Assembly (NCBI GenBank): GCA_017622215.1
Contig: JAGARO010000008.1
Coordinates: 1 to 64,000, forward strand
Direction: 5' to 3'
Length of the DNA stretch: 64,000 nucleotides
Source: Clostridia bacterium
Lineage (GTDB): Bacteria; Bacillota; Clostridia; Monoglobales; Monoglobaceae
The notes under the pieces were generated by a model. The model was not told the DNA's origin and did not search any database. It saw only the letters and a list, made by a program, of their open reading frames with translations. The translations under genes were made by a program, and so were the position numbers. Numbering within the stretch: position 1 is the stretch's first letter; the number at the start of each line of letters is the position of its first letter. Of the stretch, positions 1-9,689 are shown in pieces.

Positions 1-123
1 CCCCTGATTTTCTATCTCAACAACCTTGTCAGAATGTAGAAAATACAACCCGACCGCCAGAGCTATGATTAACGCTATAACAACTCCGAACCAACAGAAA
101 AACCGCTTTTGTTTTTTCGCCAT
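1..123 (-). CDS. Unknown membrane-anchored protein, N-terminal fragment (cut by left edge)
   Basis: Only the first 41 codons are in the window. They begin ATG GCG AAA AAA and encode a short basic start (MAKKQKRFF), one hydrophobic helix of about 20 residues (around residues 10-29) and then a polar stretch (HSDKVVEIENQ). That is the pattern of a protein held in the membrane by one N-terminal helix with the rest outside. A GGAAGTGAT ribosome-binding site lies just upstream. It follows parB on the same strand after 147 bases. Too little is visible to name a family. Confidence 0.6.
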   Translation of the reverse strand, partial: MAKKQKRFFCWFGVVIALIIALAVGLYFLHSDKVVEIENQG

Positions 124-270
124 TTTTAATCACTTCCGAAAATATGTAAATTTTATGCCCTTAAATCAATTTTAGTTGTTTTTGGACACGCTTTATGTTG
201 AACCTCATTTTTTATCAACCTACCCCTAAAATTTTGGGTCGATTTTTCAAGGTTTGGTTTACATAATATC

Positions 271-1155
271 TTATTTTTTAAGTTCATAGATTATTCTTTC
301 AAGCTCATCCTTTCCAAAATAATCTATAACAATTTTTCCATTTTCTTTTCCGTGCCTAATTGTAACCTTTGTCCCCAGAGCTCGTCCAAGCTGTTCTTCA
401 ATGTCTGCAAAATAAATATCTGTTTTATTTTTCTTTGCAGAGGGCTTTTTCTTGTTCTTTTCTAAATTTGAAACAAGATTTTCGAGCTCACGGACTGAAA
501 GTTCCTTTTTAACAGCAAGCTCTGCAACTTCAAGACGCATCTTTTTATCTGTAAGACCAAGAATAGTCCTTGCGTGGCCCTGGGAGAGCTCCCCGGAAGA
601 TACCATTTTCTTGATTTTATCCTCAAGATTATTAAGTCTTAAAGAGTTTGCCACAGCACTACGGCTCTTTCCAACCCTTTTTGCAACCTCATCCTGAGTC
701 ATACCAAAGGCTTCCATGAGGTTTTTGTAGCCCTCAGCCTCTTCAATCGGGTCTAAATCCTCTCTCTGCAGATTCTCTACTAGAGCAATTTCCATTACCT
801 GTTTCTCGTCGTAATCCTTGATAATAGCAGGAATTTCCTTAAGACCCGCAAGTTTTGACGCTCTCCAGCGCCTTTCACCCGCAATAATACGGTACATTCC
901 GTTATTTTCAGCCGAAACAAGAATAGGTTCAATCACACCGTGAGTTTTGATTGAATCAGCCAACGCCTGAAGCTTTTCCTTGTCAAAATTGCTTCTTGGC
1001 TGGTCAGGATTTGGCTCTACATCAATAATTTTAAGGGATAAAACACCTCCCGACCGTATTTTTTCAGTTTTGATTTCCTTTATTTCTTCGTTGCTTGTTT
1101 CAAAAAGCGCCCCAAGGCCCTTTCCCAAGCCTTTTTTTACAGCCATTTTCTTCAC
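271..1155 (-). CDS. parB: ParB/Spo0J chromosome-partitioning protein
   Basis: 294 residues, a usual length for chromosomal ParB. It binds parS sites near the origin, spreads along DNA as a CTP-dependent clamp, and works with ParA and SMC to organise and segregate origins. Visible: an N-terminal ParA-contact segment (KKGLGKGLGALF), the ParB/Srx box with GERRWRA at about residues 92-98 (CTP pocket), the helix-turn-helix around residues 152-175 (MTQDEVAKRVGKSRSAVANSL) for parS reading, and a C-terminal dimerisation segment. It follows parA with a 2-base gap, so the two are co-transcribed. Two matching parS sites lie about 0.85 kb away, upstream of parA. Identification is secure. Confidence 0.96.
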   Translation of the reverse strand: MKKMAVKKGLGKGLGALFETSNEEIKEIKTEKIRSGGVLSLKIIDVEPNPDQPRSNFDKEKLQALADSIKTHGVIEPILVSAENNGMYRIIAGERRWRASKLAGLKEIPAIIKDYDEKQVMEIALVENLQREDLDPIEEAEGYKNLMEAFGMTQDEVAKRVGKSRSAVANSLRLNNLEDKIKKMVSSGELSQGHARTILGLTDKKMRLEVAELAVKKELSVRELENLVSNLEKNKKKPSAKKNKTDIYFADIEEQLGRALGTKVTIRHGKENGKIVIDYFGKDELERIIYELKK

Positions 1156-1157
1156 CC

Positions 1158-1922
1158 CTATCTGTTATTCCTGATAACTTCTTTGGCAAGAAGTGTATAA
1201 CTTTCAGCACCCTTGCTGTGCTTATCATATTCTATAATAGGAAGTCCGAAGCTCGGAGCCTCTGAAAGCCTTACATTTCGCGGAATTACAGAAGAATAAA
1301 CCTTTTCTCCGAAGTATTTTTTAACCTCTTCAACAACCTGAATAGAGAGATTTGTTCTCGCGTCAAACATTGTAAGAAGAACACCCTCAAGCTGAAGAGC
1401 CGGATTTATAGTCTTTTTAATGATTTTTATTGTGCCTGTAAGCTGACTAAGTCCCTCTAAAGCGTAGTATTCACACTGAATAGGCACTAAAATTGAATCT
1501 GCTGCAGCAAAAGAGTTAAGCGTAATAAGCCCCAAAGACGGCGGACAGTCAATAATTATAAAATCATACTTGTCTTTAACCTTTGAGATGGCCTCTTTTA
1601 AGCAATATTCTCTGTTTGGTTTTGCCACAAGTTCAAGTTCAGCTCCCGCAAGGTCAATATTTGCAGGGCAAAGCCATAAATTCTTAAACTTTAGCTCTAT
1701 AGTAGCCTCATCAAGAGGCATATCGTTGATAACACAGTCATAAATTGATTTTTCAACCGCTCTCGGGTCAACACCGAGACCACTTGATGTGTTTCCCTGT
1801 GGGTCAATATCAATCACAAGCACCTTTTTACCCTGTGCACCAAGGCAGGCACTCAAATTAACAGAGGTGGTTGTTTTTCCAACTCCGCCTTTCTGGTTAG
1901 CAATAGCAATAACTTTTCCCAT
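1158..1922 (-). CDS. parA: ParA/Soj chromosome-partitioning ATPase
   Basis: About 254 residues. It is a deviant Walker ATPase that binds DNA non-specifically as an ATP dimer and is stimulated by ParB; in Firmicutes it also acts on DnaA. Visible: the deviant Walker A box KGGVGKTT (about residues 11-18), the IDIDPQGN motif, and the IDCPPSLGL Walker B region. I place the start at 1922 (MGKVIAIANQ). An ATG 18 bases further upstream overlaps the ribosome-binding site AAAGGACGG, which is well spaced for the 1922 start. A promoter at 1952-1980 and two parS sites at 1998-2047 lie immediately upstream, so ParB could affect its own operon. Confidence 0.96.
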   Translation of the reverse strand: MGKVIAIANQKGGVGKTTTSVNLSACLGAQGKKVLVIDIDPQGNTSSGLGVDPRAVEKSIYDCVINDMPLDEATIELKFKNLWLCPANIDLAGAELELVAKPNREYCLKEAISKVKDKYDFIIIDCPPSLGLITLNSFAAADSILVPIQCEYYALEGLSQLTGTIKIIKKTINPALQLEGVLLTMFDARTNLSIQVVEEVKKYFGEKVYSSVIPRNVRLSEAPSFGLPIIEYDKHSKGAESYTLLAKEVIRNNR

Positions 1923-1951
1923 AAAAACCGTCCTTTGCATTACTTTTCTTT

Positions 1952-1980
1952 ATTCTATCACATTTTGAAATAATTGACAA
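1952..1980 (-). promoter_or_regulatory. Promoter of parA-parB
   Basis: On the minus strand, a -35 TTGTCA (1975-1980) and a -10 TAGAAT (1952-1957) are separated by 17 bases. Each hexamer is one base off consensus. It sits between the parS pair and the parA start, so it is the likely sigma-A promoter of the operon. Confidence 0.7.
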
Positions 1981-1997
1981 TAGTTTTGAATAAAAAA

Positions 1998-2013
1998 AGT
2001 TTCACGTGAAACA
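1998..2013. promoter_or_regulatory. parS: parS site 1
   Basis: AGTTTCACGTGAAACA matches the known ParB target TGTTNCACGTGAAACA at all but the first base, and its centre is a perfect palindrome. It lies 18 bases upstream of the parA -35 element and 18 bases from the second site. Confidence 0.92.
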
Positions 2014-2031
2014 ACTTTTTTCAAGTCAAAT

Positions 2032-2047
2032 TGTTCCACGTGAAACA
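2032..2047. promoter_or_regulatory. parS: parS site 2
   Basis: TGTTCCACGTGAAACA matches the Firmicute parS consensus TGTTNCACGTGAAACA completely. It directly abuts the stop codon of the upstream tex gene. The centres of the two sites are 34 bases apart, about three helical turns, so both could face the same side of the DNA. Confidence 0.95.
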
Positions 2048-4192
2048 TTAAATGTTTTTCATTGTTAAGGAAATTCTTTTTTTCTTTAAATCAATATTTA
2101 GTATCTTAACCTTAACTATATCCCCAACGGATAGTATATCCATAGGATGTTTGATAAATTTGTCTGAAATTTCGGAGATATGAACAAGTCCGTCCTGATG
2201 GACGCCGATATCCACAAAAACACCGAAATCTATAACGTTTCGAACTGTTCCTGTGAGAATCATACCCTCACTTAAATCCTCAATGCTCATAACGTCCGCA
2301 CGGAGCTGTGGGGTTTCTATGTCATCTCGAGGGTCTCTGCCCGGTTTTGCAATTTCTTCTACAATATCCTTAAGAGTTGGAACACCAACGCCCAATTCCT
2401 TTGCCAGAGCATCAATGTCCTTGATTTTACTTGAAATATCAGCAATTCCGCCCTTTGCAACATCCTTTTCCGAATAGCCAAGGCTCTTTAAAAGCGCCTC
2501 TGCAATCTTATAGGATTCAGGGTGAACTGAGGTGTTATCAAGAGAATTTTTGCCGTCATGAATCCTCAAAAAGCCTGCACACTGCTCAAATGCCTTTGGA
2601 CCAAGCTTTGCAACCTTTTTAAGCTCTGCTCTGGAATTAAACTTTCCGTTTTCCTCACGGTAGGCAACAATATTCTTCGCCACAGTGCCATTTATACCTG
2701 AAATATAAGAAAGAAGTGGCCAAGAGGCAGTATTTAAGTCAACGCCAACGCTGTTTACACAATCTTCAACAACTCCGCCGAGAGTTTCACCAAGACGTTT
2801 TTGGTTCATATCGTGCTGATATTGACCCACACCAATAGCTTTTGGCTCAATTTTAACCAACTCTGCCAGCGGGTCCTGTACTCGTCGTGCAATGGACACA
2901 GCGCTACGCTGTGTTACATCAAAATCAGGGAATTCCTCTGTACCAAGCTTTGAAGCAGAGTAAACTGACGCACCCGCTTCGTTGGTAATAATATATTTTG
3001 TGCCTGCTTCAGGGATTTCCTTGATTGTTTCGGAAACAAAAACCTCTGTTTCCCCTGATGCTGTGCCGTTTCCGATTGAAATAAGCTTTATATCATACTT
3101 TTTAATGAGCTTCTTTATAAATTCCTTTGCAGAATCCTTCTGCGCCTGAGAATGAGTTACATAGATAACGCCTGTGTCCAGCACCTTGCCGTATTCGTCA
3201 ACAACCCCAACCTTACAGCCTGTTCGATAGCCAGGGTCAAGGCCGATAACTCGCATTCCCTTAATCGGCGGCTGCATAAGGAGATTTTTAAGATTTACCT
3301 TAAATACAACCATAGCTTTTTCCTGTGCATTTTCAGTTAAATCGTTCCTAATCTCCCGTTCAATTGACGGAGCAATAAGCCTTTTATATGCATCTTCGGT
3401 TGACATAATATTCCATTTGTTTACAACGCCGTTATTTCTCTTTTCCTCTTTTTTGTTAAGGAAATCGAGGATAATTTCCGTATCAAGCTCAATTCCCACA
3501 GACAGAAACTTTTCATTTTCACCTCTGTCAATAGCAAGAACTCTGTGTGGTGCAATTCTGCCCACAGGCTCGGAATAGTCGTAATACTGGGCATAAACAG
3601 AGTCTTCCTCCGTTGTAGCCTTTGATTTTAATATGCCGTGCTTGAAGGTCAGACGTCTAATTGCCTTTCTGTAATCGGCATTATCCGAAATCTCCTCGGC
3701 GATAATATCCATAGCGCCTGCAAGAGCATCTTCGGTTGACATAATCTCTTTTTCTTCATCAATATATTTTTCTGCTTCAGCCTCAATTTTTGCCTCGTCA
3801 GAATTTTCTTTTATAAACTGTGCAAGAGGCTCAAGGCCCTTTTCTTTGGCAATCGTAGCCCTTGTTCGCCTTTTTGGTCTGTATGGACGGTAGATATCCT
3901 CAAGTTCAGTAAGCATTTCTGCTTTTTCTATGGCCTCTGTAAGTTCATCTGTGAGAAGGCCTTGTTCGTCGATAAGGCGTTTAATATCTTCCTTACGCTC
4001 CTCAAGGGAACGGAGATATTTAAGTCTGTCATCAAAGCTTCTTAAAATTTCGTCATTCAGCTCCCCTGTAGCTTCCTTTCTGTATCGGGAGATAAAAGGA
4101 ATTGTATTTCCCTCGTCAATAAGTCCGATTACATTCTCTGTCTGCCAGGGTTTTATGTTAAATTCAGCCGTTAATCTTTCCTGTATAGTCAT
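2048..4192 (-). CDS. tex: Tex-family S1 RNA-binding protein
   Basis: 714 residues, the usual size for Tex/YhgF, a conserved nucleic-acid-binding protein linked to transcription and RNA quality control whose exact role in Firmicutes is not settled. Visible in order: a helical N-terminus with TIPFISRYRKEATG, a YqgF-type RNase-H-like fold (RVIGLDPGYRTG around residues 315-325), helix-hairpin-helix segments (ISGINGTVAKNIVAYREENG and AKLGPKAFEQCAGFLRI), and a C-terminal S1 domain (GMILTGTVRNVIDFGVFVDIG, about residues 640-714). It starts 9 bases after polC with AAGGAG just upstream, so it ends the ispG-polC-tex operon. Confidence 0.93.
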   Translation of the reverse strand: MTIQERLTAEFNIKPWQTENVIGLIDEGNTIPFISRYRKEATGELNDEILRSFDDRLKYLRSLEERKEDIKRLIDEQGLLTDELTEAIEKAEMLTELEDIYRPYRPKRRTRATIAKEKGLEPLAQFIKENSDEAKIEAEAEKYIDEEKEIMSTEDALAGAMDIIAEEISDNADYRKAIRRLTFKHGILKSKATTEEDSVYAQYYDYSEPVGRIAPHRVLAIDRGENEKFLSVGIELDTEIILDFLNKKEEKRNNGVVNKWNIMSTEDAYKRLIAPSIEREIRNDLTENAQEKAMVVFKVNLKNLLMQPPIKGMRVIGLDPGYRTGCKVGVVDEYGKVLDTGVIYVTHSQAQKDSAKEFIKKLIKKYDIKLISIGNGTASGETEVFVSETIKEIPEAGTKYIITNEAGASVYSASKLGTEEFPDFDVTQRSAVSIARRVQDPLAELVKIEPKAIGVGQYQHDMNQKRLGETLGGVVEDCVNSVGVDLNTASWPLLSYISGINGTVAKNIVAYREENGKFNSRAELKKVAKLGPKAFEQCAGFLRIHDGKNSLDNTSVHPESYKIAEALLKSLGYSEKDVAKGGIADISSKIKDIDALAKELGVGVPTLKDIVEEIAKPGRDPRDDIETPQLRADVMSIEDLSEGMILTGTVRNVIDFGVFVDIGVHQDGLVHISEISDKFIKHPMDILSVGDIVKVKILNIDLKKKRISLTMKNI

Positions 4193-4201
4193 AATTTCTC
4201 C

Positions 4202-7200
4202 TTAAATAAATGAAATCTGGTTGGATTCCTCAAGACCCTTAAGGCAACCGCTCTCTTCAAGGGTTTCCATTACATTTTTGTTGAGCTTTGCACGGACCTT
4301 AAGTTCCTCCTTAGAAAGGAATGGCCCGTCTTCTCTTGCGTCCATAATATTTTTGGCCGCAGCATCTCCCATACCCTGGAAAGAGTTGAATGGAAGAAGA
4401 ATCTGCTTGTCGCCAACCTTCTGGAAGTTAAAGGCGTGGGACTTATATAAGTCAACAGGCAAAAACTCAATGCCTCTTTCGTACATTTCATAACAGATTT
4501 CCATAATTGTATAAAGACTCTTTTCAGTTGCAGACCACTCGTTCTGACCTTTCATTTCAAGGCGTCGCATCTCGTTTTTAAGGTGGTCTTTGCCCTTTGC
4601 CATAATCTTTGCATCAAACAAATCGGCACGGACTGTGTAGTATGCAATATAAAATTCTGTGGGATAGTGAACCTTAAAGTATGCAACACGGTACGCCATC
4701 ATAACGTAGGCTGCAGCGTGAGCCTTAGGGAACATATACTTAATCTTCTTACAGGAATCAATGTACCATTCAGGCACATCATGTTCCCTCATTGCACTTT
4801 CGTATTCCTCAGGCATACCCTCTTTGGCTGCACGTCCCTTACGGACAAATTCCATAATCTTAAAGGACATACTTGGGTCAAGGCCCTTGAAAATAAGGTA
4901 AGTCATAATATCATCTCGAAGACCGATAACCTCTGAAAGTGTTGCTGTGCCTGACCTTACAAGGTCCTGTGCGTTATTAAGCCAAACGTCAGTACCATGG
5001 GAAAGTCCCGCAATAAGTACAAGCTCATAAAAAGTTGTAGGCAGAGTATCAAGAAGCATCTGTCTTGTAAAGTTTGTACCAAATTCAGGAATACCAAAAG
5101 TTCCCGTTTTACTGTTAATCTGCTCAGGTGTAACGCCGATTGCCTCTGTGCCTGAAAAAATCTTCATTGTTTCAGGGTCATCAAGTGGTATCTTTGTGGC
5201 GTCTATCCCTGTAAGAACTTCAAGCATTCTTATTGTAGATGGGTCATCGTGTCCCAGAATATCAAGTTTAAGTAAATTATCGTGGATTGAATGGAAGTCG
5301 AAGTGAGTTGTTATAATTCCCGACTCCTTTTTGTCAGCAGGATGCTGAACAGGTGTAAAATCGTGAATATCCATAGTTTTCGGGCAAACAATTACGCCGC
5401 CAGGGTGCTGTCCTGTGGTGTTTTTAACATCAACAAGTCCCTTTGAAACTCGGCGGAGCTCCGCTTCAGGGGGAGTTATACCCTTGTTTTCATAATACTT
5501 CTTTCCATAAAAGCCCATAGCAGTTTTATCAGCAATAGTGCCGATTGTACCCGCCTTAAATACATAACCCTCGCCAAAAAGCTCTTCAACATATTTGTGA
5601 GCTGTGGCCTGGTATTCACCTGAGAAGTTAAGGTCGATATCAGGGACCTTATCTCCCTTAAAGCCTAAGAATGTTTCAAAAGGAATATTAAATCCGTCCT
5701 TGCGGAGCATCTCTCCACAACAAGGGCATTCTTTTCTCGGCATATCAATACCAATTTTATATTCGTCGTGTTCAAAAAATTCTGAATACTGACACTTGTC
5801 GCAGATATAGTGAGGAGCTAAAGCGTTAACCTCTGTAATATCAGCAAGGTAAGCTGCGAAAGATGAGCCGACAGAGCCTCGTGAACCTACAAGATAGCCC
5901 GCCTCGTTGGACTTTTTAACAAGCTTGTGAGCAATCATATACATAACTGCGTAGCCGTTACCGATAATACTGTTGAGCTCTCGGTCCATTCTCTGTTTAA
6001 CAATATCAGGAAGTACCTCGCCGTAGATTCTGTGTGCTTTATCTCTGCACATTTTCTCTAAATCTTCTTCACAGTTCTCAATTGACGGCGGATATGAACC
6101 GTCCTTAAGTGGCTTAAAGTTCTCAATCATATCAGCTATAAGATTTGTGTTTTTAACTACAACTTCATAAGCCTTTTCTTCGCCAAGATAAGAGAATTCC
6201 TCAAGCATTTCTTCAGTTGTTCTGAAATAAAGAGGCGCCTGTTCGTCGGCATCAGCATACCCCTGTGCTCCAAGAAGAATTTTTCTGTATAAGGCGTCCT
6301 CAGGGTCCATAAAATGCACATCACAGGTTGCAACAACAGGTTTACCAAGCTTTTCCCCAAGAGCAACTATCTCCCTGTTTAAGTTTCTTAAATCCTCTTC
6401 GGAAGAAACTTCGCCCTTTCGGAGCATAAACATATTGTTTCCGATTGGCTGAATTTCAAGATAGTCATAAAAACTTGCAATAGCCTCAATTTCTTCCTGT
6501 GGTCTGTGATTTTTGACAGCCTTAAAAAGCTCTCCCTGTTCACAGGCAGAACCAATAATAAGCCCTTCTCTGTGTTTCATCAAAAGACTCTTTGGCATTC
6601 TCGGTTTTTTATAGAAATAATCAATGTTTGATGCAGAAATAATCTTGTAAAGATTTTTAAGTCCCACTGTATCTTTAGCAAGAATAATTATATGGTCATA
6701 TTTTTCTTTGAGGAGGTCAGGATTTGTGTCAATACTGAAATCCTTGTCCTTAAATTTCTCTTCCTGCATAGCCATAAGCTTTATAAAGCACTCAGCAGTA
6801 GCTGTGGCGTCGTCAACAGCCCTGTGGTGGTTATCTAAAACTACGCCCAAACGGTTTACAAGGGCGTCAAGATTGTGTTTTCTCTCTTCAGGGAACAACT
6901 CCTTTGATAAAGCAATTGTATCCATAACCTTATTTGAAAAGCGAAGTCCCAAATCCCTGCAGTTTTTACCGATAAAGCCTGTGTCAAATTTTGCGTTGTG
7001 AGCTACAACTGTACTGTGTCCGCAAAATTCAAGGAATTTCGGCAGGATAACTGAAATATTTTCCTTATCAGCCACCATTTCATTGGTGATTCCCGTAAGC
7101 TCTGTGATGTTTAAAGGAATTTCCTTTTCAGGATTGATAAGTTCCCCGAATTTATCTGTAATTTTTCCGTTTTCAACCTTAACTGCGCCAATTTCAGTAA

Positions 7201-8536
7201 TTTTCTCTGTTTCGCAGTCAAGCCCTGTGGTTTCTATGTCAAAAACAATGTAGGTTTCATCCTTAAAGCTTGTGTTAAGGCCCATAGGCTTATCGTTTAC
7301 GAAATAACCCTCTGTACCGTATAGAATTTTAATTTCCTGTCCTTCTTTTGCAAGCTTTCCGGCTGTTCCGCAGGCTTCAGGGAATGCCTGAACAACGCCA
7401 TGGTCAGTGATTGCTATGGCCTTGTGTCCCCACTTTGCAGCCCTCTTTATAAGATCTGCAGGAGATGAAACAGCGTCCTTTGCACTCATTTTTGTATGAA
7501 GATGAAGTTCAACACGCTTTTCAGGGCTGTTGTCCATTCGGATTGGAGGTTTCTCAAGAAGCTCAACAGCCTCCCCAGTGATTAGGAGTTTGTGTTCAAA
7601 CCTCTCCATTTCAAACTTTCCCTTAACCTTAACCAAGGCTCCTTCTTTAAGCTTTGCCTCAGCCTTTTCCATTTCGGATTTTCTGCCGAAAAGTTTAACT
7701 GAAGTAGCCCAGGTATCGTCGCCGATATCAAATTTAATAGCCATAAAGCTTCTTGTGGACTTTGTGTCTTTTCCGTTTTTGTCTTTGTTTTCGTAGGTCT
7801 TTTTAATTTCTCTTGCCTCAACAAAAAGAACCTCACCCTTTATAACATAAGGTTCTTCACGCTCTGTAAGGGAGATAATTTCTGTGATATCTCCTTTTAT
7901 CGGCTTACCAAATAAAAGATTTTCAGGGCCGTTGTCCTTTTTCTCTTCCCAAGGAGCGCTGTCCTTAAAGCTTTCAGGTTTAGGCACAGTTTCCCTTTTT
8001 TCTTCTCTCTGTTTTCTGGTTTCTTCCATAATTTTGTCTGTTTCTTCCTTAAATTTTTCTAAATCAAGGCTTTCGCAAACAAATTCAGTAACTACATTTA
8101 TTCCAAGCTCACGACGGATTATTTCTTCAATAATTCTGTCGCATCTTTTCTCTTTAAGCAAATCAAGTCCGCCTGTTATATTTGAAACAACAAGTTTTTC
8201 TCCCTGAATTTCAGCTCCGGCTCTTCTTATAAAAGCCTTACAGCACGGGCATTTTTCGATTGTTTCGAAAATTACTTCATTAAAATATTCCTGTGAAAAA
8301 TCTAAATTTTTATACTCCAAAAAGACCTTAACATCGCTTAGTTTATAAACATCTTTTATCTGTTTACAGAACCCGAAAAGGTCTTGCTTTTTAAATAAAA
8401 CTTCCGACTCAAGATAGATTTCAGCTGTAAGTTTTTTCGCGGAAAGCTCTACATTTTTCAGTTTTGCCTGTTCAATTTTCCTTGCAAAGTCCTCTAAAAC
8501 GGTAACTCTGTCAAAGACTTCAAGTAAATTTGCCAT
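4202..8536 (-). CDS. polC: DNA polymerase III alpha subunit, PolC type
   Basis: 1444 residues, typical of the Gram-positive replicative polymerase with built-in proofreading. Visible in order: an N-terminal domain with CPCC (about residue 97), an OB-like region, a PHP domain beginning with HLHT (about residue 345), a DEDD 3'-5' exonuclease inserted in the PHP domain (FDIETTGLD near 431, HNAKFDTGF further on), a zinc-binding pair CDKC/CPCC, and the C-family catalytic aspartates in PDIDLNFSGE (about residue 965). The start overlaps the ispG stop as TAATG, giving translational coupling. tex follows. The ispG-polC pairing is common in Clostridia. Identification is secure. Confidence 0.97.
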   Translation of the reverse strand: MANLLEVFDRVTVLEDFARKIEQAKLKNVELSAKKLTAEIYLESEVLFKKQDLFGFCKQIKDVYKLSDVKVFLEYKNLDFSQEYFNEVIFETIEKCPCCKAFIRRAGAEIQGEKLVVSNITGGLDLLKEKRCDRIIEEIIRRELGINVVTEFVCESLDLEKFKEETDKIMEETRKQREEKRETVPKPESFKDSAPWEEKKDNGPENLLFGKPIKGDITEIISLTEREEPYVIKGEVLFVEAREIKKTYENKDKNGKDTKSTRSFMAIKFDIGDDTWATSVKLFGRKSEMEKAEAKLKEGALVKVKGKFEMERFEHKLLITGEAVELLEKPPIRMDNSPEKRVELHLHTKMSAKDAVSSPADLIKRAAKWGHKAIAITDHGVVQAFPEACGTAGKLAKEGQEIKILYGTEGYFVNDKPMGLNTSFKDETYIVFDIETTGLDCETEKITEIGAVKVENGKITDKFGELINPEKEIPLNITELTGITNEMVADKENISVILPKFLEFCGHSTVVAHNAKFDTGFIGKNCRDLGLRFSNKVMDTIALSKELFPEERKHNLDALVNRLGVVLDNHHRAVDDATATAECFIKLMAMQEEKFKDKDFSIDTNPDLLKEKYDHIIILAKDTVGLKNLYKIISASNIDYFYKKPRMPKSLLMKHREGLIIGSACEQGELFKAVKNHRPQEEIEAIASFYDYLEIQPIGNNMFMLRKGEVSSEEDLRNLNREIVALGEKLGKPVVATCDVHFMDPEDALYRKILLGAQGYADADEQAPLYFRTTEEMLEEFSYLGEEKAYEVVVKNTNLIADMIENFKPLKDGSYPPSIENCEEDLEKMCRDKAHRIYGEVLPDIVKQRMDRELNSIIGNGYAVMYMIAHKLVKKSNEAGYLVGSRGSVGSSFAAYLADITEVNALAPHYICDKCQYSEFFEHDEYKIGIDMPRKECPCCGEMLRKDGFNIPFETFLGFKGDKVPDIDLNFSGEYQATAHKYVEELFGEGYVFKAGTIGTIADKTAMGFYGKKYYENKGITPPEAELRRVSKGLVDVKNTTGQHPGGVIVCPKTMDIHDFTPVQHPADKKESGIITTHFDFHSIHDNLLKLDILGHDDPSTIRMLEVLTGIDATKIPLDDPETMKIFSGTEAIGVTPEQINSKTGTFGIPEFGTNFTRQMLLDTLPTTFYELVLIAGLSHGTDVWLNNAQDLVRSGTATLSEVIGLRDDIMTYLIFKGLDPSMSFKIMEFVRKGRAAKEGMPEEYESAMREHDVPEWYIDSCKKIKYMFPKAHAAAYVMMAYRVAYFKVHYPTEFYIAYYTVRADLFDAKIMAKGKDHLKNEMRRLEMKGQNEWSATEKSLYTIMEICYEMYERGIEFLPVDLYKSHAFNFQKVGDKQILLPFNSFQGMGDAAAKNIMDAREDGPFLSKEELKVRAKLNKNVMETLEESGCLKGLEESNQISFI

Positions 8537-9567
8537 TACATTTTCTCAATTTCCGAAACTAAAGTTTCAACTATATTTTCTTCAGGAATTTTCCCGATTA
8601 TTTCACCTTTTTTGAATAAAACTGCACAGCCGTCCCCGCCTGCAATGCCGATGTCGGCGTCCTTTGCTTCCCCTGGACCGTTAACTACACATCCCATAAC
8701 TGCAACCTTAAGGGGTTTTTTAACATTTTTCAGTGCATCATTAACTTTATTTGCAATTTCAATAAGATTTATTTTTGTGCGTCCACAGGTTGGGCATGAA
8801 ACAACTTCAATTCCATTGTCCCCCATTCCAAGAGCTTTTAAAATAAGCTTGCCTGCCTCAACTTCTTTAATTGGGTCATCAGTTAAAGATACTCTTATTG
8901 TGTCCCCGATTCCGTCAGCCAAAAGCGAGCCAATGCCAATTGAGGATTTTATAACACCCTCTGTATATGTGCCTGCCTCAGTAACGCCGATATGAAGTGG
9001 ATAAGGGAAAACCTTATGTGCCAAGCGGTAGGCGTCAATTGTCTTTTTAACATTAGAAGATTTAAGGGAAATTACAATATCGTGAAAATCGTATTTTTCC
9101 ATTAAATCAATATGTCTTTTTGCACTTTCAATCATACCCTCAGGGGTAGTTTCTCCGTACTTTTCAAGGATTTCCTTTTCCAAAGAACCACCATTTACAC
9201 CGATTCTGATAGGAATATGCTTTTCCTTTGCCATTTTAAGAACTTTAACAGCGTTCTCTTCGCTACCGATATTACCAGGGTTAATTCTTACTTTATCAAC
9301 ACCCATTTCCATAGCTTTTAAAGCTAAACGGTAGTCAAAATGTATATCTGCAACAAGGGGAATATTTATATTTTTCTTTATTTCATATATTGCCTCAGCC
9401 GACTGTTCATCAGGCACAGCAACACGGATAATATCACAGCCTGCCCCTTCCAAAGCCTTAATCTGTCCCACAGTTTTTTCTGCATCCCCTGTGTAGGTAT
9501 TACACATAGACTGAACTAAAATCTGTTTTTTATCCCCTATAAATTTGTTTCCGATTTTAATTTTCAT
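8536..9567 (-). CDS. ispG: 4-hydroxy-3-methylbut-2-en-1-yl diphosphate synthase (IspG/GcpE)
   Basis: 343 residues. It catalyses the penultimate step of the MEP isoprenoid pathway, turning cyclic MEcPP into HMBPP with a [4Fe-4S] cluster. Visible: an N-terminal TIM barrel (VQSMCNT, IRVAVPD, KVRINPGNIG) and a C-terminal cluster domain with the cysteine set SCPTCGRT and MGCVVNGPGE. I place the start at the ATG at 9567 (MKIKIGN). An in-frame GTG nine bases upstream overlaps the AGGAAG ribosome-binding site and is less likely. It is the first gene of the ispG-polC-tex operon, with its promoter at 9600-9628. Confidence 0.96.
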   Translation of the reverse strand: MKIKIGNKFIGDKKQILVQSMCNTYTGDAEKTVGQIKALEGAGCDIIRVAVPDEQSAEAIYEIKKNINIPLVADIHFDYRLALKAMEMGVDKVRINPGNIGSEENAVKVLKMAKEKHIPIRIGVNGGSLEKEILEKYGETTPEGMIESAKRHIDLMEKYDFHDIVISLKSSNVKKTIDAYRLAHKVFPYPLHIGVTEAGTYTEGVIKSSIGIGSLLADGIGDTIRVSLTDDPIKEVEAGKLILKALGMGDNGIEVVSCPTCGRTKINLIEIANKVNDALKNVKKPLKVAVMGCVVNGPGEAKDADIGIAGGDGCAVLFKKGEIIGKIPEENIVETLVSEIEKM

Positions 9568-9599
9568 AAAGAACACTTCCTATAAAAATTTCCACTTTT

Positions 9600-9628
9600 A
9601 TTTTACCATAATAAGACCTTTTATTCAA
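9600..9628 (-). promoter_or_regulatory. Promoter of ispG-polC-tex
   Basis: On the minus strand, a -35 TTGAAT (9623-9628) and a -10 TAAAAT (9600-9605) are separated by 17 bases. It is back to back with the promoter of the divergent DUF5662 gene. Confidence 0.65.
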
Positions 9629-9638
9629 GAAATTTATG

Positions 9639-9667
9639 TTTACTTTTTGTATTTTCTGTGATAAAAT
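9639..9667 (+). promoter_or_regulatory. Promoter of the DUF5662 gene
   Basis: A -35 TTTACT (9639-9644) and a -10 TAAAAT (9662-9667) are separated by 17 bases, ending about 23 bases before the start codon. The -35 match is weak (4 of 6). Confidence 0.5.
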
Positions 9668-9689
9668 TTTACTCAAAGGAATGATAAAA

